DNA from: Denitratisoma sp. DHT3
GTDB lineage: Bacteria > Pseudomonadota > Gammaproteobacteria > Burkholderiales > Rhodocyclaceae
Assembly: GCF_007833355.1 (NCBI RefSeq)
Contig: NZ_CP020914.1
Coordinates: 1,350,047-1,414,046 of the forward strand
Direction: 5' to 3'
Length of the DNA stretch: 64,000 bases
How positions within the stretch are numbered: position 1 is the stretch's first letter; each line of letters opens with the position of its first letter. Shown here piece after piece: positions 37,848 through 46,656 of the stretch. Below the pieces are notes generated by a model. It searched no databases. It saw only the letters and a program-made list of their open reading frames with translations, and was not told the origin of the DNA. The position numbers were made by a program, and so were the translations under genes.

Positions 37848-38159
37848 ATGAACCACGTCACCACAGAAAACAGCCTGGAGATTTTGTCCATGCGCTACGG
37901 CCGTTCTCTGCTTCCGCTCTCCGTGGCTGCTCGCGAGATCGGCATCAACCTCCGAACGGCACACAATCAAATCGGCAAGGGAAAATTTCCCGTCCCCACC
38001 ATTCTGCAGGCCCGGCGACGCTATGTTCATGTCGAGGATCTGGCTGGGTACATCGATCGATTGCGGCGCACTGCTGGAACGGAGAGTCATCTCTCCAAGG
38101 AAGCGACGCGGACAAGTGGACGCACGGAAAAGATGGAGGTTCAAACCAGCCATGCCTGA
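37848..38159 (+). CDS. Helix-turn-helix DNA-binding protein (AlpA/excisionase-like)
   Basis: A 103-residue protein with a MerR/AlpA-like winged HTH: LSVAAREIGINLRTAHNQIGKGKFPVPTILQARRRYVHVEDLAGYID. Such proteins act in mobile elements as excisionases or activators of excision. The C-terminal 30 residues are polar and probably disordered. GGAG precedes the start. It sits among element cargo and could be the recombination directionality factor for the integrase, but that is inference. Confidence 0.65.
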   Translation: MNHVTTENSLEILSMRYGRSLLPLSVAAREIGINLRTAHNQIGKGKFPVPTILQARRRYVHVEDLAGYIDRLRRTAGTESHLSKEATRTSGRTEKMEVQTSHA

Positions 38160-38247
38160 CTGCATGTCCTCATGCGTTCCAATCCATTGGTGGCTACTGG
38201 ATGCCTGCGACATTCCAATATACTTATGACAAAAAACAGGAGGAGCC

Positions 38248-38451
38248 ATGGACATTCTTGAATCGTGCCCATTTTGCGGAAGCCAGCATGCGAAATCCAG
38301 CGAAGTAGATATTGGCGGATGGATGGTTGAGTGCATGGACTGTCATGCGACCGGCCCCATGGGTCGAACAGAGGCTTTGTCTGTTACTGCATGGAATAGG
38401 CGCCATCGGCAAACACCTGTCCATTCGCAATCCGTTGCGACCGCCGCCTGA
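38248..38451 (+). CDS. Lar-like restriction alleviation zinc-ribbon protein
   Basis: A 67-residue protein with a zinc ribbon CPFCGSQHAKSSE ... VECMDCHATGP and the closing AVTAWNRR-like motif (ALSVTAWNRRH). This is the pattern of the Lar family, named after the Rac prophage restriction-alleviation protein. The start has a strong AGGAGG site. It may protect incoming element DNA from host restriction, although many family members are untested. Confidence 0.7.
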   Translation: MDILESCPFCGSQHAKSSEVDIGGWMVECMDCHATGPMGRTEALSVTAWNRRHRQTPVHSQSVATAA

Positions 38452-38467
38452 TACCTCCCGAGAGACA

Positions 38468-39826
38468 TCACGAAAGATCGGCCAGACGTTCCGCCACCGA
38501 CGGATCGAATTCCTTCCTGGTCAGCAGTTCTCCAACCGTCGATTGTCGAGATTTGAGTGCATCGGCGACGAACCCTCGCCGCTCTTCAATGACAGGCAGC
38601 ACTTTCTCTCGCAGAAAATCTCGCTCGACCGGCAAAAGCCTTTCGTCACCGATGACTTTGGAAATGGCGTCCGGCAGGTCAGCGCTCATCCGCGCCAAGA
38701 CGCCGCGAACCAGCCTTGGTGCCACCCCAGCCTCATAGGCCATCGCATCCCAGTGCGGCCCCTCTACCCAGCCAGGCTTGTTCTCGCCGGCGATGGACAT
38801 GGACATGGTTTGTCGCGGCAGATACGCCTCCACGCAGAGCATGTCGTAGAACGGCGCCACCGCCGCTTTTTGCCCCCGCATCAGAAAAGCAATGTTCTTG
38901 GCGTGAGCATCCAGATTACCGATCAGATAGTTGAAGGCGACCCACTGGACCACGGCATTGGCCGCCACGATCGGGCGATCGATGAAGGTGCCGCGAAGAA
39001 CTCCGAACAAGTGATGCAACCCCAGCCCGCCCTCGCTCTCGTATTTCTTTGAAGGTGCCACACCCAAGGCCTGGCACAGGTCGATCTGATGAAGCCGTGC
39101 GAATGCCCTGCCAGGTACCTTTTCCGCGCTCTTATCCAACGGCACCCGGTCAAATCGTTCGATGACGTAAAGCGGCTCTGGGAGATGCAACAACCCAACC
39201 GCAGGTACCGGGACCTTCAACTCATGGGCAAGGCGCATGCAGAAAAATTCGTTGGCCGGACAATGAGGGAAGTCCGCGCTGGCGTTCTCGGGTTTGACGA
39301 TATGGGTCGATGGAGCTGAACCTTCGGGCAGGAACATCGCGCCGCTGGCGTCGATGCGCAGCCCCAGTTTTTCTTGGGCACCGGCCAGAGACATGCCGAT
39401 TTCTTCCCATGACGCCATCAGCGGGAGGTTGCGCGCCCTGGATTCCTCAATCTTTTCCTGTAGGGCCTCTCTCGCGAGCGGCACCAGAATTTCCTCTGTC
39501 GCCACGTCGAACCCTTCAGGGATCAGCGAAAGCGCTCCCGCGGTATCCTGTCCGTGCCGAATCAGAAGCGCCCAGGTGTCTCGTGGGTCGATTCTGTCCC
39601 GGGAGGCGATCAGGTCACGCAGCCGGCCTTCTGGCAACAGATTCTCGAAGAACCACTCAACCGGCTTGGCGTCCATAGTGTCTTCGAACTTTCCGGTGGC
39701 AATCGGAAAATTCGGCGAGAGCGCATAAGCCTTCCACTCCGCCTCGTAGCCGAACTCCCACCGCCCATTTTCGATTTCAATGGTTCCGACCGGGATCCCA
39801 TCTGCCGAGACAAGCAAAGCACTCAT
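38468..39826 (-). CDS. hipA: Type II toxin HipA (serine/threonine kinase)
   Basis: A 452-residue HipA-family kinase. The N-terminal couple-hipA domain begins MSALLVSADGIPVGTIEIENG. Segments of the kinase fold include a phosphate-binding-type loop near SLAGAQEKLGLRID, the catalytic loop GNLDAHAKNIAFL and metal-binding PFYDMLC. HipA kinases phosphorylate targets such as glutamyl-tRNA synthetase and induce growth arrest. Its start overlaps the hipB stop by 4 bp. Confidence 0.92.
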   Translation of the reverse strand: MSALLVSADGIPVGTIEIENGRWEFGYEAEWKAYALSPNFPIATGKFEDTMDAKPVEWFFENLLPEGRLRDLIASRDRIDPRDTWALLIRHGQDTAGALSLIPEGFDVATEEILVPLAREALQEKIEESRARNLPLMASWEEIGMSLAGAQEKLGLRIDASGAMFLPEGSAPSTHIVKPENASADFPHCPANEFFCMRLAHELKVPVPAVGLLHLPEPLYVIERFDRVPLDKSAEKVPGRAFARLHQIDLCQALGVAPSKKYESEGGLGLHHLFGVLRGTFIDRPIVAANAVVQWVAFNYLIGNLDAHAKNIAFLMRGQKAAVAPFYDMLCVEAYLPRQTMSMSIAGENKPGWVEGPHWDAMAYEAGVAPRLVRGVLARMSADLPDAISKVIGDERLLPVERDFLREKVLPVIEERRGFVADALKSRQSTVGELLTRKEFDPSVAERLADLS

Positions 39827-40059
39827 GCCGTCTCACCCGGCAATCTCAGCCTGACGTCAATACCGAACCGGCTGCAGACGGACAGGACTTTTCCGATCTG
39901 GGCGGTCGGCTTCCCTTGCTCCAGACTGTTAAGGAATGGCAGACTGACGTTGCATAGCGCCGCAGCGTCGTGTTGAGTCAGCCCGGATTCCTTGCGAACA
40001 GCTCGAAGAATCTCTCCAAGCTCGACGACAGAGGAGATACTGACTTCCCTGTTTGCCAT
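39823..40059 (-). CDS. hipB: HipB antitoxin, XRE-family repressor
   Basis: A 78-residue HTH protein: LGEILRAVRKESGLTQHDAAALCNVSLPFLNSLEQGKPTAQIGKVLSVCSRFGIDV. It counteracts HipA and represses the operon. I chose the ATG at 40057-40059 (MANREVSI), preceded by TTTTGGAGA, over one 15 codons upstream that lies between the operator copies. Confidence 0.92.
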   Translation of the reverse strand: MANREVSISSVVELGEILRAVRKESGLTQHDAAALCNVSLPFLNSLEQGKPTAQIGKVLSVCSRFGIDVRLRLPGETA

Positions 40060-40070
40060 AAGATTCTCCA

Positions 40071-40090
40071 AAAAACTAAACGATCGTTGA
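40071..40090 (-). promoter_or_regulatory. HipB operator, copy 1
   Basis: AAAAACTAAACGATCGTTGA, containing the palindrome AACGATCGTT (40079-40088), lies 11 bp upstream of the hipB start. It is repeated identically at 40121-40140. Duplicate palindromes ahead of an XRE antitoxin gene are characteristic autoregulatory operators. Confidence 0.75.
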
Positions 40091-40120
40091 AGTTTGCCTT
40101 GCATTGACCCTTAATGCAAG

Positions 40121-40140
40121 AAAAACTAAACGATCGTTGA
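40121..40140 (-). promoter_or_regulatory. HipB operator, copy 2
   Basis: Exact 20-bp copy of the sequence at 40071-40090, exactly 50 bp away, placing both palindromes on nearly the same DNA face. Between them is the small inverted repeat GCATT-N7-AATGC (40101-40117). Confidence 0.75.
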
Positions 40141-40185
40141 TTGTTCAAGCCGGGTCGTGCCCGGTGACGACACAGCCCTCCCGGC

Positions 40186-40476
40186 TTACTTCTTTTTGGC
40201 TTTGGCGGCGACTTTCTGTTTGAAGGTGGCGCCCGCAGAGAACTTCGGCACCGTCGTTGCAGCGATCTTGATTTTCTCGCCGGTTTTCGGGTTCTTGCCC
40301 TCGCGAGCTGCGCGCGCAGCCGACTTGAATGTACCAAAGCCTACCAATGCCACCGAATCCCCCTTGGCAACAGCAGTCACAATTTCTTCGACCAGAACAT
40401 CGACGGCACGACCGGCGGCCGCCTTGGAAAGCTCAGCCTTTGTTGCCAATGCTTCGATCAGCTCGGATTTGTTCAT
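40186..40476 (-). CDS. HU-family DNA-binding protein
   Basis: A 96-residue histone-like protein: MNKSELIEALATKAELSKAAAGRAVDVLVEEI, then VGFGTFKSAARAAREGKNPKTGEKI, the beta-arm region, and a Lys-rich end KVAAKAKKK. HU bends DNA non-specifically and often assists integrase reactions. It is the last gene of the block that holds traW-traU-trbC-traN, 41 bp downstream; GGGAG precedes its ATG. Confidence 0.92.
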   Translation of the reverse strand: MNKSELIEALATKAELSKAAAGRAVDVLVEEIVTAVAKGDSVALVGFGTFKSAARAAREGKNPKTGEKIKIAATTVPKFSAGATFKQKVAAKAKKK

Positions 40477-40517
40477 CAAGGTACTCCCTGTGGTTTATCA
40501 AAAAAAGGATTCTCTCA

Positions 40518-40928
40518 TTATTGCGAAGGCGCATCGCGGTACAGCGCCCGTGATGCCGCGTCGAGATCCATACCCTCCGTCGGCGGACGCCCATCGCGGC
40601 ACAAATTCAGTTCGTAGCGGACTGCAAAAGGGATTTGCTGACCATTGGTCGTGGGCACGCCGTCTTGCGACAAGGTAGCCTCCAATCGAGCGCACCCTGC
40701 GGCAGAGAAGTGTTTGATAGTCCTGACCTGGACCCGTACCGGCAGCGATGAACGTGTCTGTCCCTTGAAGAAATCAGCCATCGGACCGCTCATTTCGCCA
40801 CCAGATCGGCCGTTTGGCGCATCGATGGCAGTCAGAAGGTATTGCTTTAATTCGGTCGCGAGGATCTCCTCGCTCGACAACAGAGCAAAGAAACAGAGTG
40901 CCATTGCGGAGGCCCGGTGTCGTTTCAT
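40518..40928 (-). CDS. Exported protein of the transfer operon, function unknown
   Basis: A 136-residue protein starting MKRHRASAMALCFFALLSSEEILA, a signal peptide, so probably periplasmic. The mature part has no recognisable domain and only two cysteines (AGCARLE, LNLCRDG), both found in the C-terminal half. Its ATG overlaps the traN stop by 4 bp, so it is translationally coupled to the transfer genes. It occupies the position after TraN in the operon and may be an assembly factor of the transfer apparatus. Confidence 0.65.
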   Translation of the reverse strand: MKRHRASAMALCFFALLSSEEILATELKQYLLTAIDAPNGRSGGEMSGPMADFFKGQTRSSLPVRVQVRTIKHFSAAGCARLEATLSQDGVPTTNGQQIPFAVRYELNLCRDGRPPTEGMDLDAASRALYRDAPSQ

Positions 40929-43009
40929 CGGTTGTAGTAGCTGTTGACGCGCTGCTGGACGGTGCCTTGCACGTTTTGGCCGAACGAGCTCGCACTGGGA
41001 ATGCGAACGCTGGAAGATATTTCCTGGATGAATTCGCTCATGTCGATCCGGGAAAAGTCCAAGTGCTCGAACTCGGCCGTGGTGAAGCCGGAGCAATCCG
41101 GGCTCTCGCCGCTCCCCCAGCTTTTGCCGACCTGGATCCTGCCCTGCTCATTGATGATCCTTGCCAGGCGGGAGTTGAAGCAGCAGTAGGACTGGGTCTG
41201 TTCGATACAGGTCCGGATAATGGGCACCCGTGCCGAACAGTACGATCCGACATGCACGCACAGACTGGCATCCCGGTGCATCGCGAGAAGCTGTTCGGAT
41301 TGCTCGCAGGAAAGCAGCTCCGACAGTAGTTGCAGCGCGACGGCTGCCGCCAGGGAATAGGGATCGAAGTACAGGTTGAAGCTACCCAGGGAGCCGAGCG
41401 AATAAATCGGTCCGCCCAGCAACCCGCTACTCACTACACCCGTCGAGAATGTCAGGCCGTAGAAGGTGAAGGACGGCTGAAAATTCGTCGGCGTGAAGAG
41501 CACCTCCGAGGAAATCATGGCCTGCGCACCGGCTTCGATATAGCTGGTGAATTCCGGGTACATGAAGTCGAACATGTACTTGCTGCCGGCGTTAATCGCG
41601 AGCTGGCCGCCAATCATCACACCCTGCATGGTGGCTGCCATCAGGTTGTGATTGCTCCTGGCCGCCCCACCACCGCCTTTCTTGCAGCAGTCGACCAGAC
41701 CGAAGAGTTTCTTCCGGCATCGCTCACCCGTACCTTTGAACAGGCGTTGATCGGCGCCATAAACCCCGGCCTCGCGGGCCGCCTCCATGGAGGCCATGGC
41801 TTTACCGAAATCCTGATCCGCAGGATTGCTGGTATCGAAACAGTTGGCGCCGCCTTGGCAAAATGAACGCTGGTCGCACACAGTGCGCTGGCTCTGGGTT
41901 GCTGGCGATGCCGGACATGAATACGTCCTCTCGCTCATGTCACAGCCGCCCGATGGCAATGGGTCAACGCACTGCGAGGACACTGGCGTGCACCCGCGAT
42001 CGACCAAGGGCTGACAGTCGTTTGTCAGTGTGCTGCCGGCACAGGTGTAATCCTCAGATCTCGTCCAGCAGGAATCTCCGGAGCTTTGCGCTCCAGCCGG
42101 CAAGGGGGAGACCGTCGAAAGGCACACTTGCAAGCCGTTGATGGTTTTGCACGGTGTGCTGTCGGTACAAGTCGTCGCCGCATGCACGCAGTTGCTACTG
42201 TTGGCGAGCGAGGCACATTGACTGGTATCGAGCGTGTTGGATCGGATGGTGTAGGACGTGTTGAGCTCGACCACGGTCGGCGTACCGGTCGATGCCGTGA
42301 CATTGGTGCATTGGTAGCGACGGGTATATTGGTTGCAGGAGCCGTCAAACGCGGTGCTGTCGCAGGTCGAGCTGACCAAGGCGCACCCTTGTGTCGCCTT
42401 GATGGCGGAGCAATAGTCGACATGGTTTTCGGCGATGCAGGAGTAGTCGTCCTGGTAACTCCAACAGGTTGCCGTGGAATTCAGTCCGCCCGCTGGCGGT
42501 GTAACACCGGCCAGGCAGACGGTCGCCCCGCTGGAATCGAGCTTGCAAGGAGTGGAATCCACGCAGGAATGCGACGCCAGGCGACAGCGCGAATTTTGCG
42601 CATAGCTGCTGCACTGGCTGGTATTCGCTGTATCCGTGACCAATGAATAGGTGTTGTCGAGACGAACCGTATTGGTGGGCGTGCCCTGGTTGTTTCCGCA
42701 GCGGAACGTCTTGGTGTAGGTGTTACACGTGCCATTGAATGCCGTGTCGCTGCACACCGAGCTGGTCTGCCCACAGCCGGCTGCCGTCAAAGCCGAACAG
42801 TAGTCGATCGAGTTCGGCTTGATGCAGGTGTAGGTATCCTGATATTCCCAGCAGCCACCAACATCCGCCAGCGTCACCACGACTCCCGATATCGTCTTGC
42901 TGGCGGTGCTATCCACGCAGGTCGAACTTTCCAGCCGACAATCGGCCGCGTACACATGTCCGCCGAGAACGAGCAGAATCGCCAACAAATACCGAATGGC
43001 GAACTTCAT
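40925..43009 (-). CDS. traN: TraN-like mating-pair stabilisation protein, C-terminal-type unit with Cys repeats
   Basis: A 694-residue exported protein. The signal peptide is MKFAIRYLLAILLVLGGHVYA. Residues about 20-330 hold three tandem cysteine-rich repeats, each with a C-(R/V)-x-C-x-DST start, a CW-x-YQD/RSEDY-x-C stretch and a DYC/DCQP segment. A TraN C-terminal region follows (RKKLFGLVDCCKKGG, SYCSARVPIIRTCIEQTQSYCCFNSRLARIINEQGR, GESPDCSGFTTAEFEHLDFSRIDM). TraN sits in the outer membrane and stabilises mating pairs in F-type transfer. The start overlaps the preceding gene stop by 4 bp (ATGA), so TraN here is encoded as two exported proteins. Confidence 0.85.
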   Translation of the reverse strand: MKFAIRYLLAILLVLGGHVYAADCRLESSTCVDSTASKTISGVVVTLADVGGCWEYQDTYTCIKPNSIDYCSALTAAGCGQTSSVCSDTAFNGTCNTYTKTFRCGNNQGTPTNTVRLDNTYSLVTDTANTSQCSSYAQNSRCRLASHSCVDSTPCKLDSSGATVCLAGVTPPAGGLNSTATCWSYQDDYSCIAENHVDYCSAIKATQGCALVSSTCDSTAFDGSCNQYTRRYQCTNVTASTGTPTVVELNTSYTIRSNTLDTSQCASLANSSNCVHAATTCTDSTPCKTINGLQVCLSTVSPLPAGAQSSGDSCWTRSEDYTCAGSTLTNDCQPLVDRGCTPVSSQCVDPLPSGGCDMSERTYSCPASPATQSQRTVCDQRSFCQGGANCFDTSNPADQDFGKAMASMEAAREAGVYGADQRLFKGTGERCRKKLFGLVDCCKKGGGGAARSNHNLMAATMQGVMIGGQLAINAGSKYMFDFMYPEFTSYIEAGAQAMISSEVLFTPTNFQPSFTFYGLTFSTGVVSSGLLGGPIYSLGSLGSFNLYFDPYSLAAAVALQLLSELLSCEQSEQLLAMHRDASLCVHVGSYCSARVPIIRTCIEQTQSYCCFNSRLARIINEQGRIQVGKSWGSGESPDCSGFTTAEFEHLDFSRIDMSEFIQEISSSVRIPSASSFGQNVQGTVQQRVNSYYNR

Positions 43010-44202
43010 CTTGCCCGCTGCTGCAAGGTGGCGCACTCATTCGAGGTCCAACTGCTGACCGTCTTCGACATGGGGAGTTGCAGGACGGCCCCGGTGCCCG
43101 TTCCGCCCGAGGAATTGCAGCCGGAACTCACGTTCCGCATGGATGGCGTGCAGGTCGTCGAGTTGCAGCTGACGCTGAAGTAGACGTACAGGTTGCAACC
43201 GAAACCAAGATTGCTGACGTAGTAATCGGTGACGGATTGCCCTGGGGCCACCGCCACCGGAAACCGGCCATAGCTGCCATCCCACGGATAACCGATCCAG
43301 TTGTAGTCGTAGCGATTGACACCGTCGTAGGAGCGGTATGGCTCGACGACATAGGAATGACCATCGCTTCCACAGAAAATGTTCATGGCCATGTAAGGAT
43401 CGACACACCAGCTGCAGTCCATGAAGGCGGTTCGGCCCAGCCATGCCCCGGGCGTGCATTGACCGAAACCCACCGTCGCCGAGACGCCGCGGCGACAACT
43501 CAAGGTCTCGTAGCCTTGAACGGTCTGGTTGCACTGGTAGTTGTAGGCGGTGCTCACCGCAATCTGGCGACCGATGTAGCACGTTGCATTGCTCAGCGTC
43601 TGCATCTGCTCGACGCACTGGTACAGGTGATGCTGATCGACCGTGATCTGGCGCGCTGTCGAGCACAAATTGCTGGTCACTGGCCGATACTCGGTGCAGA
43701 TTTCCGTCGTAAAAGTCGCTGGGGTCGTATCCGTCACCACCCGGCAGGATTCCGTGCTCGATCCAACATTGATGCCGGTGAATTGCAGCGCGGGATTGCT
43801 GGCGATCGCGTTGGCGCGACTGATCAGAGGATCCGTGGCCCGGTCGATCGAGAAAGCGGGCCTGACGCTGGGATTCCGGGCAACGAAATTGACGGCATCG
43901 CACTCCTGCCGTCGATAGGCGTCCGCATCCGGAGCCTGGCTGGAACAATCCGTCACCTTGGCAACCCCGGGGCCGGAAAGCTGCCCCATGCCCCCTTGGT
44001 AATACTGGGTCTGGCTGGCGCTCTGGCCATAGCCCGGCACAATGGCTGTCGCACTTCCGGTACCGATTCCCTGAAATGCGCCACCCACCGCTCCTGACCC
44101 GAGCGATCTTCCATCGCCAAAAGCGGTGCTGGCGTCATAGCCCTGAGCAAAGACCGACGTAATACCGCAGATGAGCAGATAGAGCAGCCCGAGAAACCTC
44201 AT
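43006..44202 (-). CDS. Exported Cys-rich transfer protein, TraN N-terminal-like unit
   Basis: A 398-residue protein with signal peptide MRFLGLLYLLICGITSVFAQ. A Gly/Ala/Gln-rich segment (about 20-85) is like the N-terminus of long TraN proteins, followed by a cysteine-rich region with SSTESCRVVTDTTPATFTTEICTEYRP and repeated C-x-(T/N)QT-like motifs. Together with the next gene it reproduces the layout of one long TraN of SXT-type elements. Its ATG overlaps the trbC stop by 4 bp and its stop overlaps the downstream start by 4 bp. I infer it is the N-terminal half of a split TraN. Confidence 0.65.
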   Translation of the reverse strand: MRFLGLLYLLICGITSVFAQGYDASTAFGDGRSLGSGAVGGAFQGIGTGSATAIVPGYGQSASQTQYYQGGMGQLSGPGVAKVTDCSSQAPDADAYRRQECDAVNFVARNPSVRPAFSIDRATDPLISRANAIASNPALQFTGINVGSSTESCRVVTDTTPATFTTEICTEYRPVTSNLCSTARQITVDQHHLYQCVEQMQTLSNATCYIGRQIAVSTAYNYQCNQTVQGYETLSCRRGVSATVGFGQCTPGAWLGRTAFMDCSWCVDPYMAMNIFCGSDGHSYVVEPYRSYDGVNRYDYNWIGYPWDGSYGRFPVAVAPGQSVTDYYVSNLGFGCNLYVYFSVSCNSTTCTPSMRNVSSGCNSSGGTGTGAVLQLPMSKTVSSWTSNECATLQQRAR

Positions 44203-44903
44203 GGCTTTCGGCCTGCCAGTCTGAGCGAGAATTGCCGAGCCGCATCGGCCCAAGTCGGCGCCTGACGCTCGATGAGATCAAGGGCGTAGTCTTGGGTGAC
44301 ATCGCCGTCGACCTTGATGTAGCTCGTTGGGGCTGCGCAGCCATCGGTGCCAATCCGGGTTGCCTGGCTGGGTTTGGCCAGTACCAGCGCCGGAACCTGC
44401 GTCACCTTGAATTGAGTGAACGCCGGCGGGTGGATGAGAGCCGTGACGTTTCGCTTGCCGATCAGCTTGGCAATTTCCTCCCCCATCCGTGCCATCGAAT
44501 TGCCCTTGAAACCGCGCAATACCATGACCGCACCAGACTTTTCCGACTGGATGACGATTCGCTCCAGAGATTCCCGAGGCATCGAGAAGGACACAAAAAT
44601 CATCAACTCCGGCGAGTCTGATGTGCTCGGCCGATTGCTTGCGGCCGGAAACTGGCGGTAGCCTTCGGCGATCTTGGCAATATCGGCCTGCTTTGCCTCT
44701 GGCTTGGGCAAGGACTCAACCTTGGGGACTGAAGGCGCACCGAAGTTCTTGGGCAGCTTGCCGGAGCCAAGCGCTTCCTCCATACGCTGCCTGGCCAGTC
44801 GAATGTCGTAATCAGTCGGCAATGCCGCCTGTCCCCAGGCTTGAGTAGCCATGCAAACCCAAAGGCATATGGCGATGGGAAATGTGTGCGTAGAGCCGTT
44901 CAT
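44199..44903 (-). CDS. trbC: F-type pilus assembly protein TrbC
   Basis: A 234-residue periplasmic protein. Signal peptide MNGSTHTFPIAICLWVCMATQAWG; the TrbC domain has SPELMIFVSFSMPRESLERIVIQ and the thioredoxin-like VTALIHPPAFTQFKVTQVPALVL. It acts in pilus assembly, often with TraW. The start I chose lies 4 bp after the traU stop; the frame continues upstream only within traU. Confidence 0.88.
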   Translation of the reverse strand: MNGSTHTFPIAICLWVCMATQAWGQAALPTDYDIRLARQRMEEALGSGKLPKNFGAPSVPKVESLPKPEAKQADIAKIAEGYRQFPAASNRPSTSDSPELMIFVSFSMPRESLERIVIQSEKSGAVMVLRGFKGNSMARMGEEIAKLIGKRNVTALIHPPAFTQFKVTQVPALVLAKPSQATRIGTDGCAAPTSYIKVDGDVTQDYALDLIERQAPTWADAARQFSLRLAGRKP

Positions 44904-44907
44904 GGCG

Positions 44908-45921
44908 TCAGAAGGCTCCCTGGCAGCAGTTGCGCTTGCGGAACACCATGTAGGCAAAGTCTTCGCCCTCAAACGGATATTCCTTTCCGGCACCCCACAG
45001 GATCGTCGAACGCCCCAAGGGCTGGCAGCACTTCCCGGCGATCTTCGAGGTTTGCGGAACCGGGTACAGCATCTGATACTTGTAGCCGGTCTTATCCATG
45101 ATCGGCTGCGGGTAGTAACCGCACAGGCCATCCTCGCCGGATGCGGCCCACATCAGACCTTCGCGGTGCATCTTGGCGATCAGCCGCGTCATTTCCAGGC
45201 TGGATGCCTGTACCCCGCCGATATGCGCTTGTACGTTTCCGTTGAGTGGATACAAGCTGCCCTGGCATCCGGCACACCAGAACAAGGCGTTCGACGGAAA
45301 GCCGGCGGTTGCCAAGACACAATCCGCAGCACAGGCGGCTCGTGCCGGGAGATTGCCAAACAAAGCGACATCGGGATTGAAGATGAAGGTCAATTCGTCG
45401 TCGTTCCACATGGGATCGAGTTCGGTGAGGTACGCCACGTCGAATGAACTTTGTTCCAGGCAGGCGTTATCGAAGATCGCTTCGAGCCAGAAGATGATTG
45501 GATCGACATACCAATGCACCTGATAGAACGACGATGTCGCGGTGCTGTCCTGGCTGAAGCGGGACCCGCGCGGCGCATCGAAGCCGGGATTGAGTTCGAT
45601 GCCACCAAGACTGGTCATGCAGAAGGGACGGCGCACCACATCCACGCGCCGCACCGGCTCCCAGAAGCTGACCTTGAAGCCGACACGCAATTGAGATGGA
45701 CAGAGGCAGACGGGCGATCCGCCAGGATTAGGTGTGTCTTCCTGATCGAGGGAAACCAGATCGAGGCCGCCAAACCGCAGCGGCATCAGGCAGCTCCAGC
45801 AGATGTCTGTAATCGGATTGGCAAACCGCCCGGTACAGGTTGCCGTAGCAAAGGCCGGGCGCAAGAAGAGCACGCCGAGCACAATGACCGAAAGGAATGC
45901 GAGGCTACGGGCGGACTTCAT
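44908..45921 (-). CDS. traU: Conjugal transfer protein TraU
   Basis: A 337-residue periplasmic protein required for DNA transfer in F-type systems. Signal peptide MKSARSLAFLSVIVLGVLFLRPAFATATC. Conserved cysteines are seen in NPITDICWSCLMPLRFGG and in DCVLATAGFPSNALFWCAGCQGSLYP. The end is FAYMVFRKRNCCQGAF, a TraU signature. The start is the ATG at 45919-45921, overlapping traW by 17 bp. Confidence 0.92.
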   Translation of the reverse strand: MKSARSLAFLSVIVLGVLFLRPAFATATCTGRFANPITDICWSCLMPLRFGGLDLVSLDQEDTPNPGGSPVCLCPSQLRVGFKVSFWEPVRRVDVVRRPFCMTSLGGIELNPGFDAPRGSRFSQDSTATSSFYQVHWYVDPIIFWLEAIFDNACLEQSSFDVAYLTELDPMWNDDELTFIFNPDVALFGNLPARAACAADCVLATAGFPSNALFWCAGCQGSLYPLNGNVQAHIGGVQASSLEMTRLIAKMHREGLMWAASGEDGLCGYYPQPIMDKTGYKYQMLYPVPQTSKIAGKCCQPLGRSTILWGAGKEYPFEGEDFAYMVFRKRNCCQGAF

Positions 45922-46528
45922 CGATCCGCAATCTCTTGCCGTCCTGGCTGACGATCGCCGGCACTTGGCGAATCCCCAGTCGCCGAACCAACGATCCACC
46001 CTGGTCGTAATACACCGCCTGCTTCCAGGCCCGCATCAGCTTTAGAGGTTCTCCGGCCACCAGGATCGGTTTGTTCTTCCCGCTTCCCTCGCCCAGACGA
46101 AGCTTGGCAAAGGCTACCTGTCGGCTATCCCGTCCGTCGAAAAACAGCAGATTTCTGGTCAGGGAGACATGATCGAACGGATTGACCTTGGTGCCGCGAG
46201 CGAATAGCAAGGCGCCTTCCGCATTGCGTATATCGCGGTCCACGCTCAAGGTCGGATCGACATGGTAGGTACGGGGTGCGTCGGTGGCCTTGACGCCGGC
46301 AACAATCTTGGGCGCCTCGATGCCGCCGATCACCTTGTCGCGATATTCCGTCTGCTTGCGCGCCAGCTCCCCCGATTTTTTCATTTGCTTCAACCGAGCC
46401 TGGATGACCTCGATCAAATCCGGTTCCGCGATCTCATAGGTCGGGCCGACGACACCCAATTCCGCAGCGAACGCAGAAAAAGTCGTACAGGAGAAAAGCA
46501 AGAGGAGAACGCGAGCCAGAGACCACAT
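45905..46528 (-). CDS. traW: Type F conjugative transfer protein TraW
   Basis: A 207-residue periplasmic protein for pilus assembly. Signal peptide MWSLARVLLLLFSCTTFSAFA; mature part ELGVVGPTYEIAEPDLIEVIQARLKQMKKSG, then a TrbC-like thioredoxin-fold domain ending RLGIRQVPAIVSQDGKRLRI. I place the start at the ATG at 46526-46528, before the signal peptide. It is the first gene of the traW-traU-trbC-traN block. The repeated operator-like element lies 40 bp upstream. Confidence 0.9.
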   Translation of the reverse strand: MWSLARVLLLLFSCTTFSAFAAELGVVGPTYEIAEPDLIEVIQARLKQMKKSGELARKQTEYRDKVIGGIEAPKIVAGVKATDAPRTYHVDPTLSVDRDIRNAEGALLFARGTKVNPFDHVSLTRNLLFFDGRDSRQVAFAKLRLGEGSGKNKPILVAGEPLKLMRAWKQAVYYDQGGSLVRRLGIRQVPAIVSQDGKRLRIDEVRP

Positions 46529-46568
46529 GAGGGGCGATTCTGGCTGGGGGGAACACCTCTGGATTTTT

Positions 46569-46595
46569 GAAATGCGCACTTTTCGGGCGCATTTC
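46569..46595 (-). promoter_or_regulatory. Element-specific inverted repeat, copy 2 (upstream of traW)
   Basis: GAAATGCGC-N9-GCGCATTTC (8-bp arms shared with the other copies, loop CACTTTTCGGG). It begins 40 bp upstream of the traW start. Confidence 0.75.
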
Positions 46596-46656
46596 GGCTA
46601 CTTGCAGCAGCAACGGTCGCAGGCGACCCGATGGGCTCTGCGTCGAAGGAGACGAA

